In this document: positions 57,563 through 64,000 of the stretch, in pieces
How the letters are laid out: every line of letters starts with the position of its first letter
Numbering within the stretch: position 1 is the first letter of the stretch
Assembly (NCBI RefSeq): GCF_902168065.1
Contig: NZ_LR655693.1
Coordinates: 1-64,000 of the forward strand
Source of the DNA: Mycobacterium tilburgii
GTDB lineage: Bacteria > Actinomycetota > Actinomycetes > Mycobacteriales > Mycobacteriaceae
Direction of reading: 5' to 3'
DNA length: 64,000 bases
Notes under the pieces: generated by a model
Told to the model about the DNA's origin: nothing
Databases searched by the model: none
What the model saw: only the letters and a program-made list of their open reading frames with translations
Made by a program: the position numbers and the translations under genes

Positions 57563-59238
57563 CGCAGATCACCTTCATCGGCGCGAAGCGCCCACTGGGC
57601 GAACCGCTCGCCCTCGTTGCGATGCTTGACGAAGTTGCGCACCACCCGTTCGATGTAGTCACCCAACTCGTCGCTGATGACCTTGTGCTGGCGTAGTTTT
57701 CGGCCGAATCCGCTGTCCAGCCCGAGGCTGCCGCCCAGGTGTACCTGGAAGCCCTCAACCAGGGTGCCGTCGCCGGCATCGACCATCTGGCCCTTGAACC
57801 CGATGTCGGCGACCTGAATTCGCGCACAGGAGTTGGGGCAGCCGTTGATGTTGACGGTGATCGGCACGTCGAGTGCCGCGTTTATGTCCTCCAGCCGACT
57901 CTCCAGATCGGGCACCAAAGACTGTGCCTTGACCCGGGTTTCGGCGAACGACAACTTGCAGAACTCGATACCGGTGCACGCCATCAGATTCCGGCGCCAA
58001 TGCGACGGCCGAGTTTGCAGGCCGAGTGCGTTCAGACCGGTGGTCAGCTCGTCGACCCGGTCGTCGGGGACGTCGAGGATGACCAGCTTCTGGTAAGGCG
58101 TCAACCGGATCCGGTCCGACCCGGCGCGTTCGGCGAAATCGGCGACGGCGGTGAGGATGGTGCCCGACACCCGGCCGGCGATCGGGGCGACGCCGACGGC
58201 GTTGAGCCCGTTCTTGAGTCGCTGCACACCGACATGGTCGATCGGGTGGGTGACCGGGTCGGGGGCCGGGCCGTCGATCAACGGCCGCTTGAGGTATTCG
58301 GTCTCTAGGACTTCACGGAACTTCGCGATGCCCCAGTCCTTGATCAGGAACTTCAGGCGCGCCTTGGAACGCAGCCTGCGGTAGCCGTAGTCACGGAAGA
58401 TCGAGGTGACGGCGTGCCAAACCTCCGGCACCTCGTCCAGCGGCACCCAGGCGCCGACCCGCTGGCCCAGCATCGGGTTGGTCGACAGCCCGCCGCCGAC
58501 CCACAGGTCCAGGCCGGAGCCGTGTTCGGGGTGGTTGACGCCGATGAACGCGATGTCGTTGACCTCGTGCACTACGTCCTGCAGACCCGAGATCGCGGTC
58601 TTGTACTTGCGCGGCAGGTCGGCGAACTCCGGCTGGCCGATGTAGCGGCGCACGATCTCGTCGATCGCCCACGTCGGGTCGAGCACCTCGTCGAGCGATT
58701 CGCCGGCTAGCGGGGAGCCCAGGATCACGCGGGGGCAGTCGCCGCACGCCTCGGCGGTCTGCAAACCGACCTCGGCCAGCCGTCGCCAGATTTCGGGGAC
58801 GTTTTCCACCTCGATCCAGTGGTACTGGATGTTTTCCCGGTCTGAGATGTCGGCGGTGTCGCGAGCGAATTCGGTGGAGATCTGGCCGACGGTGCGCAGT
58901 GCAGCTGCTGACAGCGCGCCGCCGTCGCAGCGCACCCGCATCATGAAGTACTTCGCTTCCAGCAGGTCGGCGTTGTCGTCGCCGGTGAATGAGCCGTCGT
59001 AGCCCTGCTCCCGCTGCGTGTACAGGCCCCACCAGCGGAAACGGCCACGCAGATCGCTCTTGTCGATGCTGTCGAAGCCGTCGTTAGCGTAGCTGTCCAG
59101 GATGCGCTGACGCACGTCCAGCGGTGCGCCGGCCTGCTTCATCTCTTCGTTCGGGTTCAGCGGCGCACGGTCTCCCAGCGCCCACTGGCCCTCACTGCGA
59201 GTCTTCCTATCTGGGGCAGCCGGCCGGGCTGTAGTCAT
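57559..59238 (-). CDS. sirA: Ferredoxin-dependent sulfite reductase SirA
   Basis: Siroheme/[4Fe-4S] enzyme reducing sulfite to sulfide. 559 residues from ATG 59238. Cluster and siroheme cysteines are C421, C427 (CTGIEFCK) and C467, C471 (NGCPNSC). Arg/Lys residues for substrate binding lie in two ferredoxin-like repeats. Tyr73 (GLYTQ) and Cys165 (TAEACGDCP) correspond to the Tyr69-Cys161 covalent crosslink known in the Mtb enzyme. First gene of sirA-cysH-che1, preceded by a cysteine-rich leader ORF and a hairpin; GAAGGAGACC is its ribosome binding site. Confidence 0.95.
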   Translation of the reverse strand: MTTARPAAPDRKTRSEGQWALGDRAPLNPNEEMKQAGAPLDVRQRILDSYANDGFDSIDKSDLRGRFRWWGLYTQREQGYDGSFTGDDNADLLEAKYFMMRVRCDGGALSAAALRTVGQISTEFARDTADISDRENIQYHWIEVENVPEIWRRLAEVGLQTAEACGDCPRVILGSPLAGESLDEVLDPTWAIDEIVRRYIGQPEFADLPRKYKTAISGLQDVVHEVNDIAFIGVNHPEHGSGLDLWVGGGLSTNPMLGQRVGAWVPLDEVPEVWHAVTSIFRDYGYRRLRSKARLKFLIKDWGIAKFREVLETEYLKRPLIDGPAPDPVTHPIDHVGVQRLKNGLNAVGVAPIAGRVSGTILTAVADFAERAGSDRIRLTPYQKLVILDVPDDRVDELTTGLNALGLQTRPSHWRRNLMACTGIEFCKLSFAETRVKAQSLVPDLESRLEDINAALDVPITVNINGCPNSCARIQVADIGFKGQMVDAGDGTLVEGFQVHLGGSLGLDSGFGRKLRQHKVISDELGDYIERVVRNFVKHRNEGERFAQWALRADEGDLR

Positions 59239-59298
59239 TCTAAGGTCTCCTTCGCGGGCTATGCAGGTGTGGACGCGCGACTCACCGGTTTAGCTTTG

Positions 59299-59321
59299 GC
59301 TGGCGCAGATCCGGCGCCAGC
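59299..59321 (-). promoter_or_regulatory. Hairpin in the sirA leader
   Basis: Perfect 8-base arms (GCTGGCGC and GCGCCAGC) around a 7-base loop, 28 bases after the leader-peptide stop and 60 before sirA. There is no U-run, so it is not a classical terminator by itself. It is a plausible switching stem in cysteine-dependent control. Confidence 0.5.
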
Positions 59322-59349
59322 TGGATGAACAGGTGGGCGGTCTACGAGA

Positions 59350-59442
59350 TCAAGCCGGACAGCTACAGCTGCAAACACGCTTGAGATCGATGTGCCGACG
59401 CGCCACGAGCGCAATGCGCGAGTTGGACTGGGCGGCGGTCAC
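59350..59442 (-). CDS. Cysteine-rich leader peptide upstream of sirA
   Basis: 30-residue ORF from GTG 59442, or 18 residues from GTG 59406 (MARRHIDLKRVCSCSCPA). It ends KRVCSCSCPA and TGA, with three Cys in five residues just before the stop. A weak -10 (CACAAT, 59449-59454) lies 6 bases before GTG 59442, consistent with leaderless transcription. It is placed as the subI leader is, before the second sulfur operon. The regulatory role is inferred from the known mycobacterial class of such leaders. Confidence 0.7.
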   Translation of the reverse strand: MTAAQSNSRIALVARRHIDLKRVCSCSCPA

Positions 59443-59559
59443 TCGCCCATTGTGCCATGGATGCGGCCGGGCAACGCCACCAGCCCAAATTTCTCCTCAT
59501 GGCGAGGAAAACTACCCAGCAAACCTGGGTAATTCGGCAATCAAAACTAAAATTAGCTG

Positions 59560-60122
59560 AGAGTGCGACGCTGCCGGGTTTGACGTAGTGGTCGCTCGGC
59601 CGTCGCGGCTGCGCTGATCTGGGCGGTATTCGGGTCGGGGCTCGAGCCGGCCTGGATGATACTGCGATTTCAACACCTACACACCGGCCGAGCTGGGCGG
59701 CGTCAGTCCGGACGCCTGGCTGCAGGCGCTGGGGGCCGAGTTGGCACTGGCCGCCGCGCGGTTGCACGCACCGACGGTACACACGGTGTTCGTCGGCGGC
59801 GGGACGCCGTCACTGCTGGGCGGTGCGCGCCTGGCCGCCCTGCTGGATTCGGTGCGCGAGCACTTCCCGCTGGCGCCGGATGCGGAGATCACCACCGAGG
59901 CGAAACCCGGAGTCGACGTGGCCGGAGTTCTTCGACGCGATCCGGGCGGCCGGCTACACCCGGGTGTCGCGCTGGGCATGCAGGTCGCGCTGGGCATGCA
60001 GTTGGTGTCGCCGCGCGTGCTGGTCACCCTGGACCGCATGCATTCCCCGGGGCGAGCCGCCGCCGCAGTGGCGGAGTCGAAGGCCGCGGGGTTTCAACAG
60101 TGGTGCGAACCCTGTTGGCCTG
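59560..60122 (+). pseudogene. hemN: hemN-like coproporphyrinogen oxidase, broken and truncated
   Basis: Radical-SAM enzyme (compare Mtb Rv2388c, about 375 residues). YCDFNTYTPAELGGVSPDAW is the tail of the CxxxCxxC cluster motif, but the first cysteines are lost. [20 protein letters not shown] and GGTPSLLGGARLAALLDSVR follow, then EITTEAKP and, after a shift near 59910, EFFDAIRAAGYTRVS. MQLVSPRVLVTLDRMHSPGR is in another frame. The C-terminal half is gone. Confidence 0.85.
59966..60001 (+). repeat. 18-bp perfect tandem duplication in hemN remnant
   Basis: GTCGCGCTGGGCATGCAG occurs twice in succession (59966-59983 and 59984-60001). In other HemN proteins a single SxGxQ-type sequence is expected here, so this looks like a slippage duplication during decay. 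Confidence 0.8.
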
Positions 60123-60128
60123 AGCGCG

Positions 60129-61364
60129 TCAGACGCCGAACAGATGTTGGACGACGTGGGCGATCTCGATATAGAGTGGGATGCCGATGGTGACGTTGTA
60201 GGAGAACGTCAGGCCCAGTGACGCCGCCAGCGGCAGCGTCGGACTCGCTTCGGGGATCGCTAGGCGCTGCACCGCCGGAACCGCAATGTAGGACGCCGCT
60301 CCGCACAACACCGCAAACAACACATAGGTGCCCGGCTTGAAGTCGGCGTGGGTCAGGCTGGCATACCCGCAGGCGACGAAGATGCCCAGTGTCGCAAAGA
60401 CATTCGGAGCCAGCAGCGCGAAGACGATGAAGCCGGGGCCCGCCGTCCGCAGGTCCTTCAACTTGCGGGATGCCGTCATACCCATCTCGAGCAGGAACAG
60501 GCACAGCACGCCTTGGAAGGCCAGGACGAAGAACTTGTCGTCGTCCTGGACGACCTTCTGGCCCTGCAACCCGCTGATGAGCCCGATCGCGATGCCGCCG
60601 ATCAGCAGCACCAAGCCCGGGTTGAGGAAGACCTCCCGGAACAGCTCACGAGAGAAGATAGACGGCTTCTTACCGGCCGCTGGCACGGGACTGCCGTCGA
60701 AATCCTCTGGGTGCTCGGACCTTTCGAGCGAGAGCTCGAGCTCGTCCTCGACGCCTCGAGCGTGCTCGGCCTCCAGGCTCTGGCCGTGCGCGGGCCGCGC
60801 CGCGGTGCCGGGTCCGACGCCGACCTTGACGGCCGCGTAACCCGGCTCGTCGGCCATGTTGCCCGCCGCACCCAAGCCCCGGTGCCGCAGCCGGGCGACC
60901 AGGTACAACGCGACCAGACAGCCGGGAATCTCCATCACGGCCAGCATCACCGGCATGTAGGCGTTGAAGGCAATGTTGACGGCGGCCAGGACGGCCACGC
61001 AGGTTGCGAACGTTCCGGCGGAGTCCGACCCGTAAAAGCCGCCGATCGTCGCGCGGTCGATTCGGCGCAGGTTGGTCATCACGCCGAGTAGCAGGTAAGC
61101 GATTCCGCCGATCACGCAGTTGAGCACGAAGCCCAACACCATGAATCCCACGATCGTCGCGATGCTGGCGGCGTTGACCTGGGCGAGTTCCTCACCGCCG
61201 TGCCAGCCGATCGCCAGCAACAGATACATGGTGAGGCCCTGGTAGATGACGTAGGGGAACTCTAAGCGCACACGCAAGATCGGAATCAGAAATCCGAAGT
61301 AAAAGAAAAGCAACAGTGGTTTGAACAGGTTATGCGTGAAGTTCTGCCAGAACTCTTGCAGCAT
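60129..61364 (-). CDS. SbtA-like sodium-dependent bicarbonate permease (Rv2387-like)
   Basis: Integral membrane protein of the DUF897/SbtA family, 411 residues from ATG 61364, which has an AGAGAGG ribosome binding site (TTG 61385 would add seven). About ten hydrophobic helices in two halves (KPLLLFFYFGFLIPILRVRL; PGLVLLIGGIAIGLISGLQG), separated by a charged cytoplasmic loop (residues about 160-220). Family members in cyanobacteria take up bicarbonate; transport activity in mycobacteria is not proven. Intact next to the hemN remnant. Confidence 0.88.
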   Translation of the reverse strand: MLQEFWQNFTHNLFKPLLLFFYFGFLIPILRVRLEFPYVIYQGLTMYLLLAIGWHGGEELAQVNAASIATIVGFMVLGFVLNCVIGGIAYLLLGVMTNLRRIDRATIGGFYGSDSAGTFATCVAVLAAVNIAFNAYMPVMLAVMEIPGCLVALYLVARLRHRGLGAAGNMADEPGYAAVKVGVGPGTAARPAHGQSLEAEHARGVEDELELSLERSEHPEDFDGSPVPAAGKKPSIFSRELFREVFLNPGLVLLIGGIAIGLISGLQGQKVVQDDDKFFVLAFQGVLCLFLLEMGMTASRKLKDLRTAGPGFIVFALLAPNVFATLGIFVACGYASLTHADFKPGTYVLFAVLCGAASYIAVPAVQRLAIPEASPTLPLAASLGLTFSYNVTIGIPLYIEIAHVVQHLFGV

Positions 61365-61385
61365 TTGGTGCCTCTCTTCATTCAA

Positions 61386-61649
61386 CCGCCGCTCCGGGGA
61401 ATGCGCCGTCCGCGAGCGGTGGGGGCGAGTACGAAAATTCCGAAGGCCGTGGAAAATTTAGCTCCGCCGGTGTCGCTCCGCCACTCGTCTGAGGCCGCAG
61501 AATGGCCGGATTTCAAGGCCGGGTCCCGATTGAGCGGTAGCGATAAAACGTGTGGTCACAGCGATGCAGGTAGAAGTGGGTAAGCCGCGATTAGCGTGAG
61601 TCGGGTGTGAATTCCCTGTGCGTGTGCTGGGAGCTGGGAGTGTCGTGAT
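61386..61649. other. Intergenic, no feature recognised
   Basis: About 260 bases between the permease and the small conserved protein, both minus strand. No coherent protein remnant or strong palindrome was seen. It should contain the promoter of the permease gene. Confidence 0.4.
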
Positions 61650-61856
61650 TCATCCGGAAATCAGCGAGGGCCGGACGCCGGTGCCCCGGTTGCGACGTGT
61701 CACAGATAACCATGCGGTAGGCGAATAATGGGTGGTAATTTCTTCGAACCCATCGACCCGGGAAACCGTGAGGACGCCGGTTTCCTGATTGATTTCGAGT
61801 TCGTCACCCTCGGATGCCTGGACTTCTTCGCCATTCGCGAGCCTGATCACGAACAT
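61650..61856 (-). CDS. Small conserved mycobacterial protein
   Basis: 68 residues from ATG 61856 with a GAGAGGAAC ribosome binding site. MFVIRLANGEEVQASEGDEL and EINQETGVLTVSRVDGFEEI read like a compact beta-rich fold, followed by TTHYSPTAWLSVT and a basic tail. Codon use and charge pattern look genuine. I do not recognise a functional family, although similar short proteins occur in other mycobacteria. Confidence 0.7.
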   Translation of the reverse strand: MFVIRLANGEEVQASEGDELEINQETGVLTVSRVDGFEEITTHYSPTAWLSVTRRNRGTGVRPSLISG

Positions 61857-62504
61857 GAGGTTCCTCTCGATCGATGGAGGAGTTAGCTGCTTGGTTCCTA
61901 ACCCGGTCGGATGAAGCTTGGTCGCGCCCTTCCGCCGTGGCCGTCATGGGGTCCTGCACTCGCATGGCCCGCGCGCGTTGGCGTACACCCCCGCACTGGA
62001 TGTTGCTAGCACCGCGCAACAGCACCGCCTGAAGAGCTCAAGTCATGTTAGCCCGTCGCGCTCGCGAGGACCAGGTGCAGGAAGCACCCGAATGTTGGCT
62101 CGGCGCGACACTCCGGTGCCGTGTGCCGGATTCACCGGCGCGACGGGGCGGTGACAACGCCCGGTGCTCCCGATCACCGCGAAAATGCCCGGGACCAGCC
62201 AAGAGGCCAGCACGCGCACCTGGTAGTTGGAGTTTCATAGGTTTCGGGTACTCGACGGCGCTTCCGGCGGAGTCGATCTGGTAGTCCGGGGTGAATTCGT
62301 ACCCTCGGGGCGATGCGGGTCCGGACGCTCATCCCCACCTTATGGCTCCTCACCTCCGCGACTATGTGCAGGGCATCGTTCCCGTCGAAACGGTCAATCG
62401 AACGTCAGATCCGCGGGACGCCTCGTTGAGTCAGGCGAGCAGCAAATGTTGACGCTAGAGTTGCGGCAGCGAAGTTGCAGGTGACTCGGTCCGGAGGCGA
62501 GGGC
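61857..62504. other. Intergenic region with possible regulator scrap
   Basis: About 650 bases with no intact gene. A short plus-strand stretch from ATG 62342 reads MAPHLRDYVQGIVPVETVNR, reminiscent of the start of an AraC-type regulator, then drifts to a stop at 62453. The remainder shows no convincing protein, RNA or repeat structure. It contains the promoters of the two flanking genes. Confidence 0.3.
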
Positions 62505-63557
62505 GTGCAGGAAATAATGCGGTCCGACGAGACGGTGGCCGCGGCCTTTCGGGGGTGGCACGCGGCCGCGCGACGCGCGGGGCGGCGGGTGCTCCGGAGA
62601 CCGCAGGGGTCCTATCTGATCTGGCAGCGCGACGATGTGCTCACCGCGATGCGCAACGGCGAGGTGTTCGGCAGCCGCCAGGGCGAACTGATGCCCGGCA
62701 ATAAGTCATTCGACCCATACCACGCTGTCCTGGTCGAGCTGTTCACGCCGGGCAGTTCACGGGAGATGCTCAAGCCGATCCGGAGGCTAATCGAATTAAC
62801 CGTCGACACCGTGGTACAGCTCCACCGCTGCGACGCCGCGCAAGTCGCCGACATCTTGTGCTTCACGGCTTCCGGGCTGGCCTGCGGGCTACCAGCGCAC
62901 GTCCCGATCAATGCCGTGACCGCCGAGATCGTCGGACAGATCCGCCGTGCATCCCTCGGCGGTCCCGACGTGATCACCGGCCTGGCCGAGGCGCCGCTCA
63001 GCAATGAAGAGGTCATGGGGTTGATGGCGACGGTGATCCGCGGTTTCATGTTCGCCTCGTTCCCCATCAAGGCCGGCCTGGCGTTGTTGGCCCGCAAGCC
63101 GGACCTTCAGCAGGAGCTACGCGAAAACCCTGGCTGCCAAGAAGGTTTCCTCGAAGAGTTGTTGCGGCTCGATGGCGGGGCGAAAACGGTTTCACGCGTC
63201 GCGACTCGTGACGTGACGATCGGCGAAACGACCATACCGGCCGGGTCGCCGGTCGAGTTGTGTGTCGGCCTGGTGCACCGCGACGAGTCCGACAGCATGT
63301 CGGGACACGACCTGAAACTTGATGGCGCGCATCGTCATTGGAGTTTCGGTGGCGGCCCGCACCGGTGCCCGGCCTCGCACCTGACTCGCGATCTGCTGAG
63401 CGTCTTTTTCGAGGTGTGGCTCGCCCAGATCCCGCCGTTCGAATTCGACTGGCAAGCCGGCAACGTCCCGGCGGCCTGGCAACCGAAACCCTATGGCATG
63501 TTCTCGGACGGGATATTCGACGGATGGGTGCCAAATTGTGTGCCGCTGAAATGGTGA
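62505..63557 (+). CDS. Cytochrome P450
   Basis: 350 residues from GTG 62505, preceded by GGAGG with 7-base spacing (an earlier GTG at 62475 is possible). The K-helix ExxR is Glu218-Arg221 (EELLR) and the heme ligand is Cys288 in FGGGPHRCPASHL. The protein is shorter than usual bacterial P450s (about 400), and the I-helix AGxxT motif is not seen; the corresponding region reads EEVMGLMATVIRGFMF. It is either a divergent enzyme or has suffered small in-frame losses. Substrate unknown; no ferredoxin gene adjoins. Confidence 0.8.
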   Translation: MQEIMRSDETVAAAFRGWHAAARRAGRRVLRRPQGSYLIWQRDDVLTAMRNGEVFGSRQGELMPGNKSFDPYHAVLVELFTPGSSREMLKPIRRLIELTVDTVVQLHRCDAAQVADILCFTASGLACGLPAHVPINAVTAEIVGQIRRASLGGPDVITGLAEAPLSNEEVMGLMATVIRGFMFASFPIKAGLALLARKPDLQQELRENPGCQEGFLEELLRLDGGAKTVSRVATRDVTIGETTIPAGSPVELCVGLVHRDESDSMSGHDLKLDGAHRHWSFGGGPHRCPASHLTRDLLSVFFEVWLAQIPPFEFDWQAGNVPAAWQPKPYGMFSDGIFDGWVPNCVPLKW

Positions 63558-63674
63558 CAGGGGAGCGCATCACCATTGCGCCCGCAACATGATTGAAACG
63601 CTACGGCAGTAGGCTCTGATGGCGCGGGCAATACACGGTCACCGATGCGGTGATGAATTTGACCGCTGTCCGCG

Positions 63675-64000
63675 TCACAGGTCGGGCACCAGGTGTAGCG
63701 ACGGACTGCCCGCGTACGTCGTATTCGTTTCCTCGTCCACCACCGACTGGAACGGCGCACCTTGATACAACTCGACGCAGATCTCTTGGGCTCGATAGAC
63801 CAGCCCCGGCACGCAAGCGTGCAGATTCGGGCGGCGGTGCGTCGGCTGTCCATGCGTATTCAGTGCGCAGTGGTCATCGCGGTAATCGGCACCTGCTGGT
63901 GTGCATTCGAGGCCAGGCACTACGAGCAAGCCCGGCCGTCGGCCAGCGAACGCGGCGTGTTCGTCGTCGCCCTGACCAGGCCGGCACCGCTGGGCGACAT
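63675..64000 (-). other. Partial open frame at window edge, unidentified
   Basis: One minus-strand frame is open from the right edge to a TGA at 63675. It reads LLVVPGLECTPAGADYRDDH, then NLHACVPGLVYRAQEICVEL and ETNTTYAGSPSLHLVPDL, with several cysteines, and looks like real protein. A different frame at the very edge (MSPSGAGLVRATTNTPRS) also looks coding, so this may be a frameshifted gene whose start lies outside. No family recognised. Confidence 0.3.

Noticed and set aside
1..64000. Insertion sequences or prophage as cause of gene loss
   Set aside because: No transposase, integrase, phage structural gene or long terminal inverted repeat was recognised; decay appears to be by indels, nonsense codons and deletions.

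Overview
The window is GC-rich DNA from a slow-growing Mycobacterium whose genome is decaying. Gene content and order match the Mycobacterium tuberculosis (Mtb) blocks Rv2116-Rv2054 and Rv2417c-Rv2387, joined together. About two thirds of the accessory genes are frameshifted, nonsense-mutated or reduced to fragments, while housekeeping genes are intact. No insertion sequence, CRISPR array, rRNA or tRNA was recognised. The GC level looks too high for M. leprae. A reduced member of the M. avium group (M. lepraemurium-like) or another host-restricted slow grower is my best guess, but it is inference only. Protein names given as Mtb homologues rest on remembered sequences, not on a search.

Positions 1-12997 hold the Pup-proteasome island: lppK (-), mpa, two decayed genes (Rv2114- and Rv2113-like, -), dop, pup, prcB, prcA, pafA, pafB, pafC, then tatA and tatC. 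All catalytic genes are intact and tightly packed. The PE/PPE and IS6110 material that separates prcA from pafA in Mtb is absent. helY, an Rv2091c-like repeat protein, a 5'-3' exonuclease and pepE follow (12998-18701).

Positions 18708-22438 hold an intact LppJ-like secreted protein and then a decayed, comparatively AT-rich stretch. Positions 22440-29880 hold an F420-type oxidoreductase and the collapsed cobalamin cluster: cobL, cobM, cobI, cobH, cobG and cobN are all broken and only cobK is open. sigC lies inside this cluster and is now in frame with an upstream zinc-binding anti-sigma-like membrane protein whose stop has been bypassed. Positions 29880-41019 are mostly fragments (SDR, TetR, DJ-1, dienelactone hydrolase, DegV, DapB-like, FAAL, PKS, acyl-CoA dehydrogenase, comEA, comEC). 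Within them sits an intact mmpS-mmpL pair with palindromes upstream.

Positions 41016-50043 hold intact holA, rpsT and lepA, a CBS protein lacking its last residues, and remnants of an ATP-grasp-like protein, a transglutaminase, a PemK-like protein, lppR and a GH15 trehalase. Positions 51340-59442 hold the sulfur assimilation genes: subI-cysT-cysW-cysA1 (+) and sirA-cysH-che1 (-), all intact. Each operon is preceded by a short ORF ending in clustered cysteine codons and then an inverted repeat. This is the layout of the cysteine-responsive leader-peptide attenuators known in mycobacteria. The right end has a hemN remnant, an SbtA-like permease, a small conserved protein, a cytochrome P450 and an unidentified partial reading frame.

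Read together, protein turnover, Tat export, RNA and translation functions, and sulfate-to-sulfide reduction are kept. Cobalamin synthesis, trehalose hydrolysis, competence-type genes and polyketide lipid genes are being lost.
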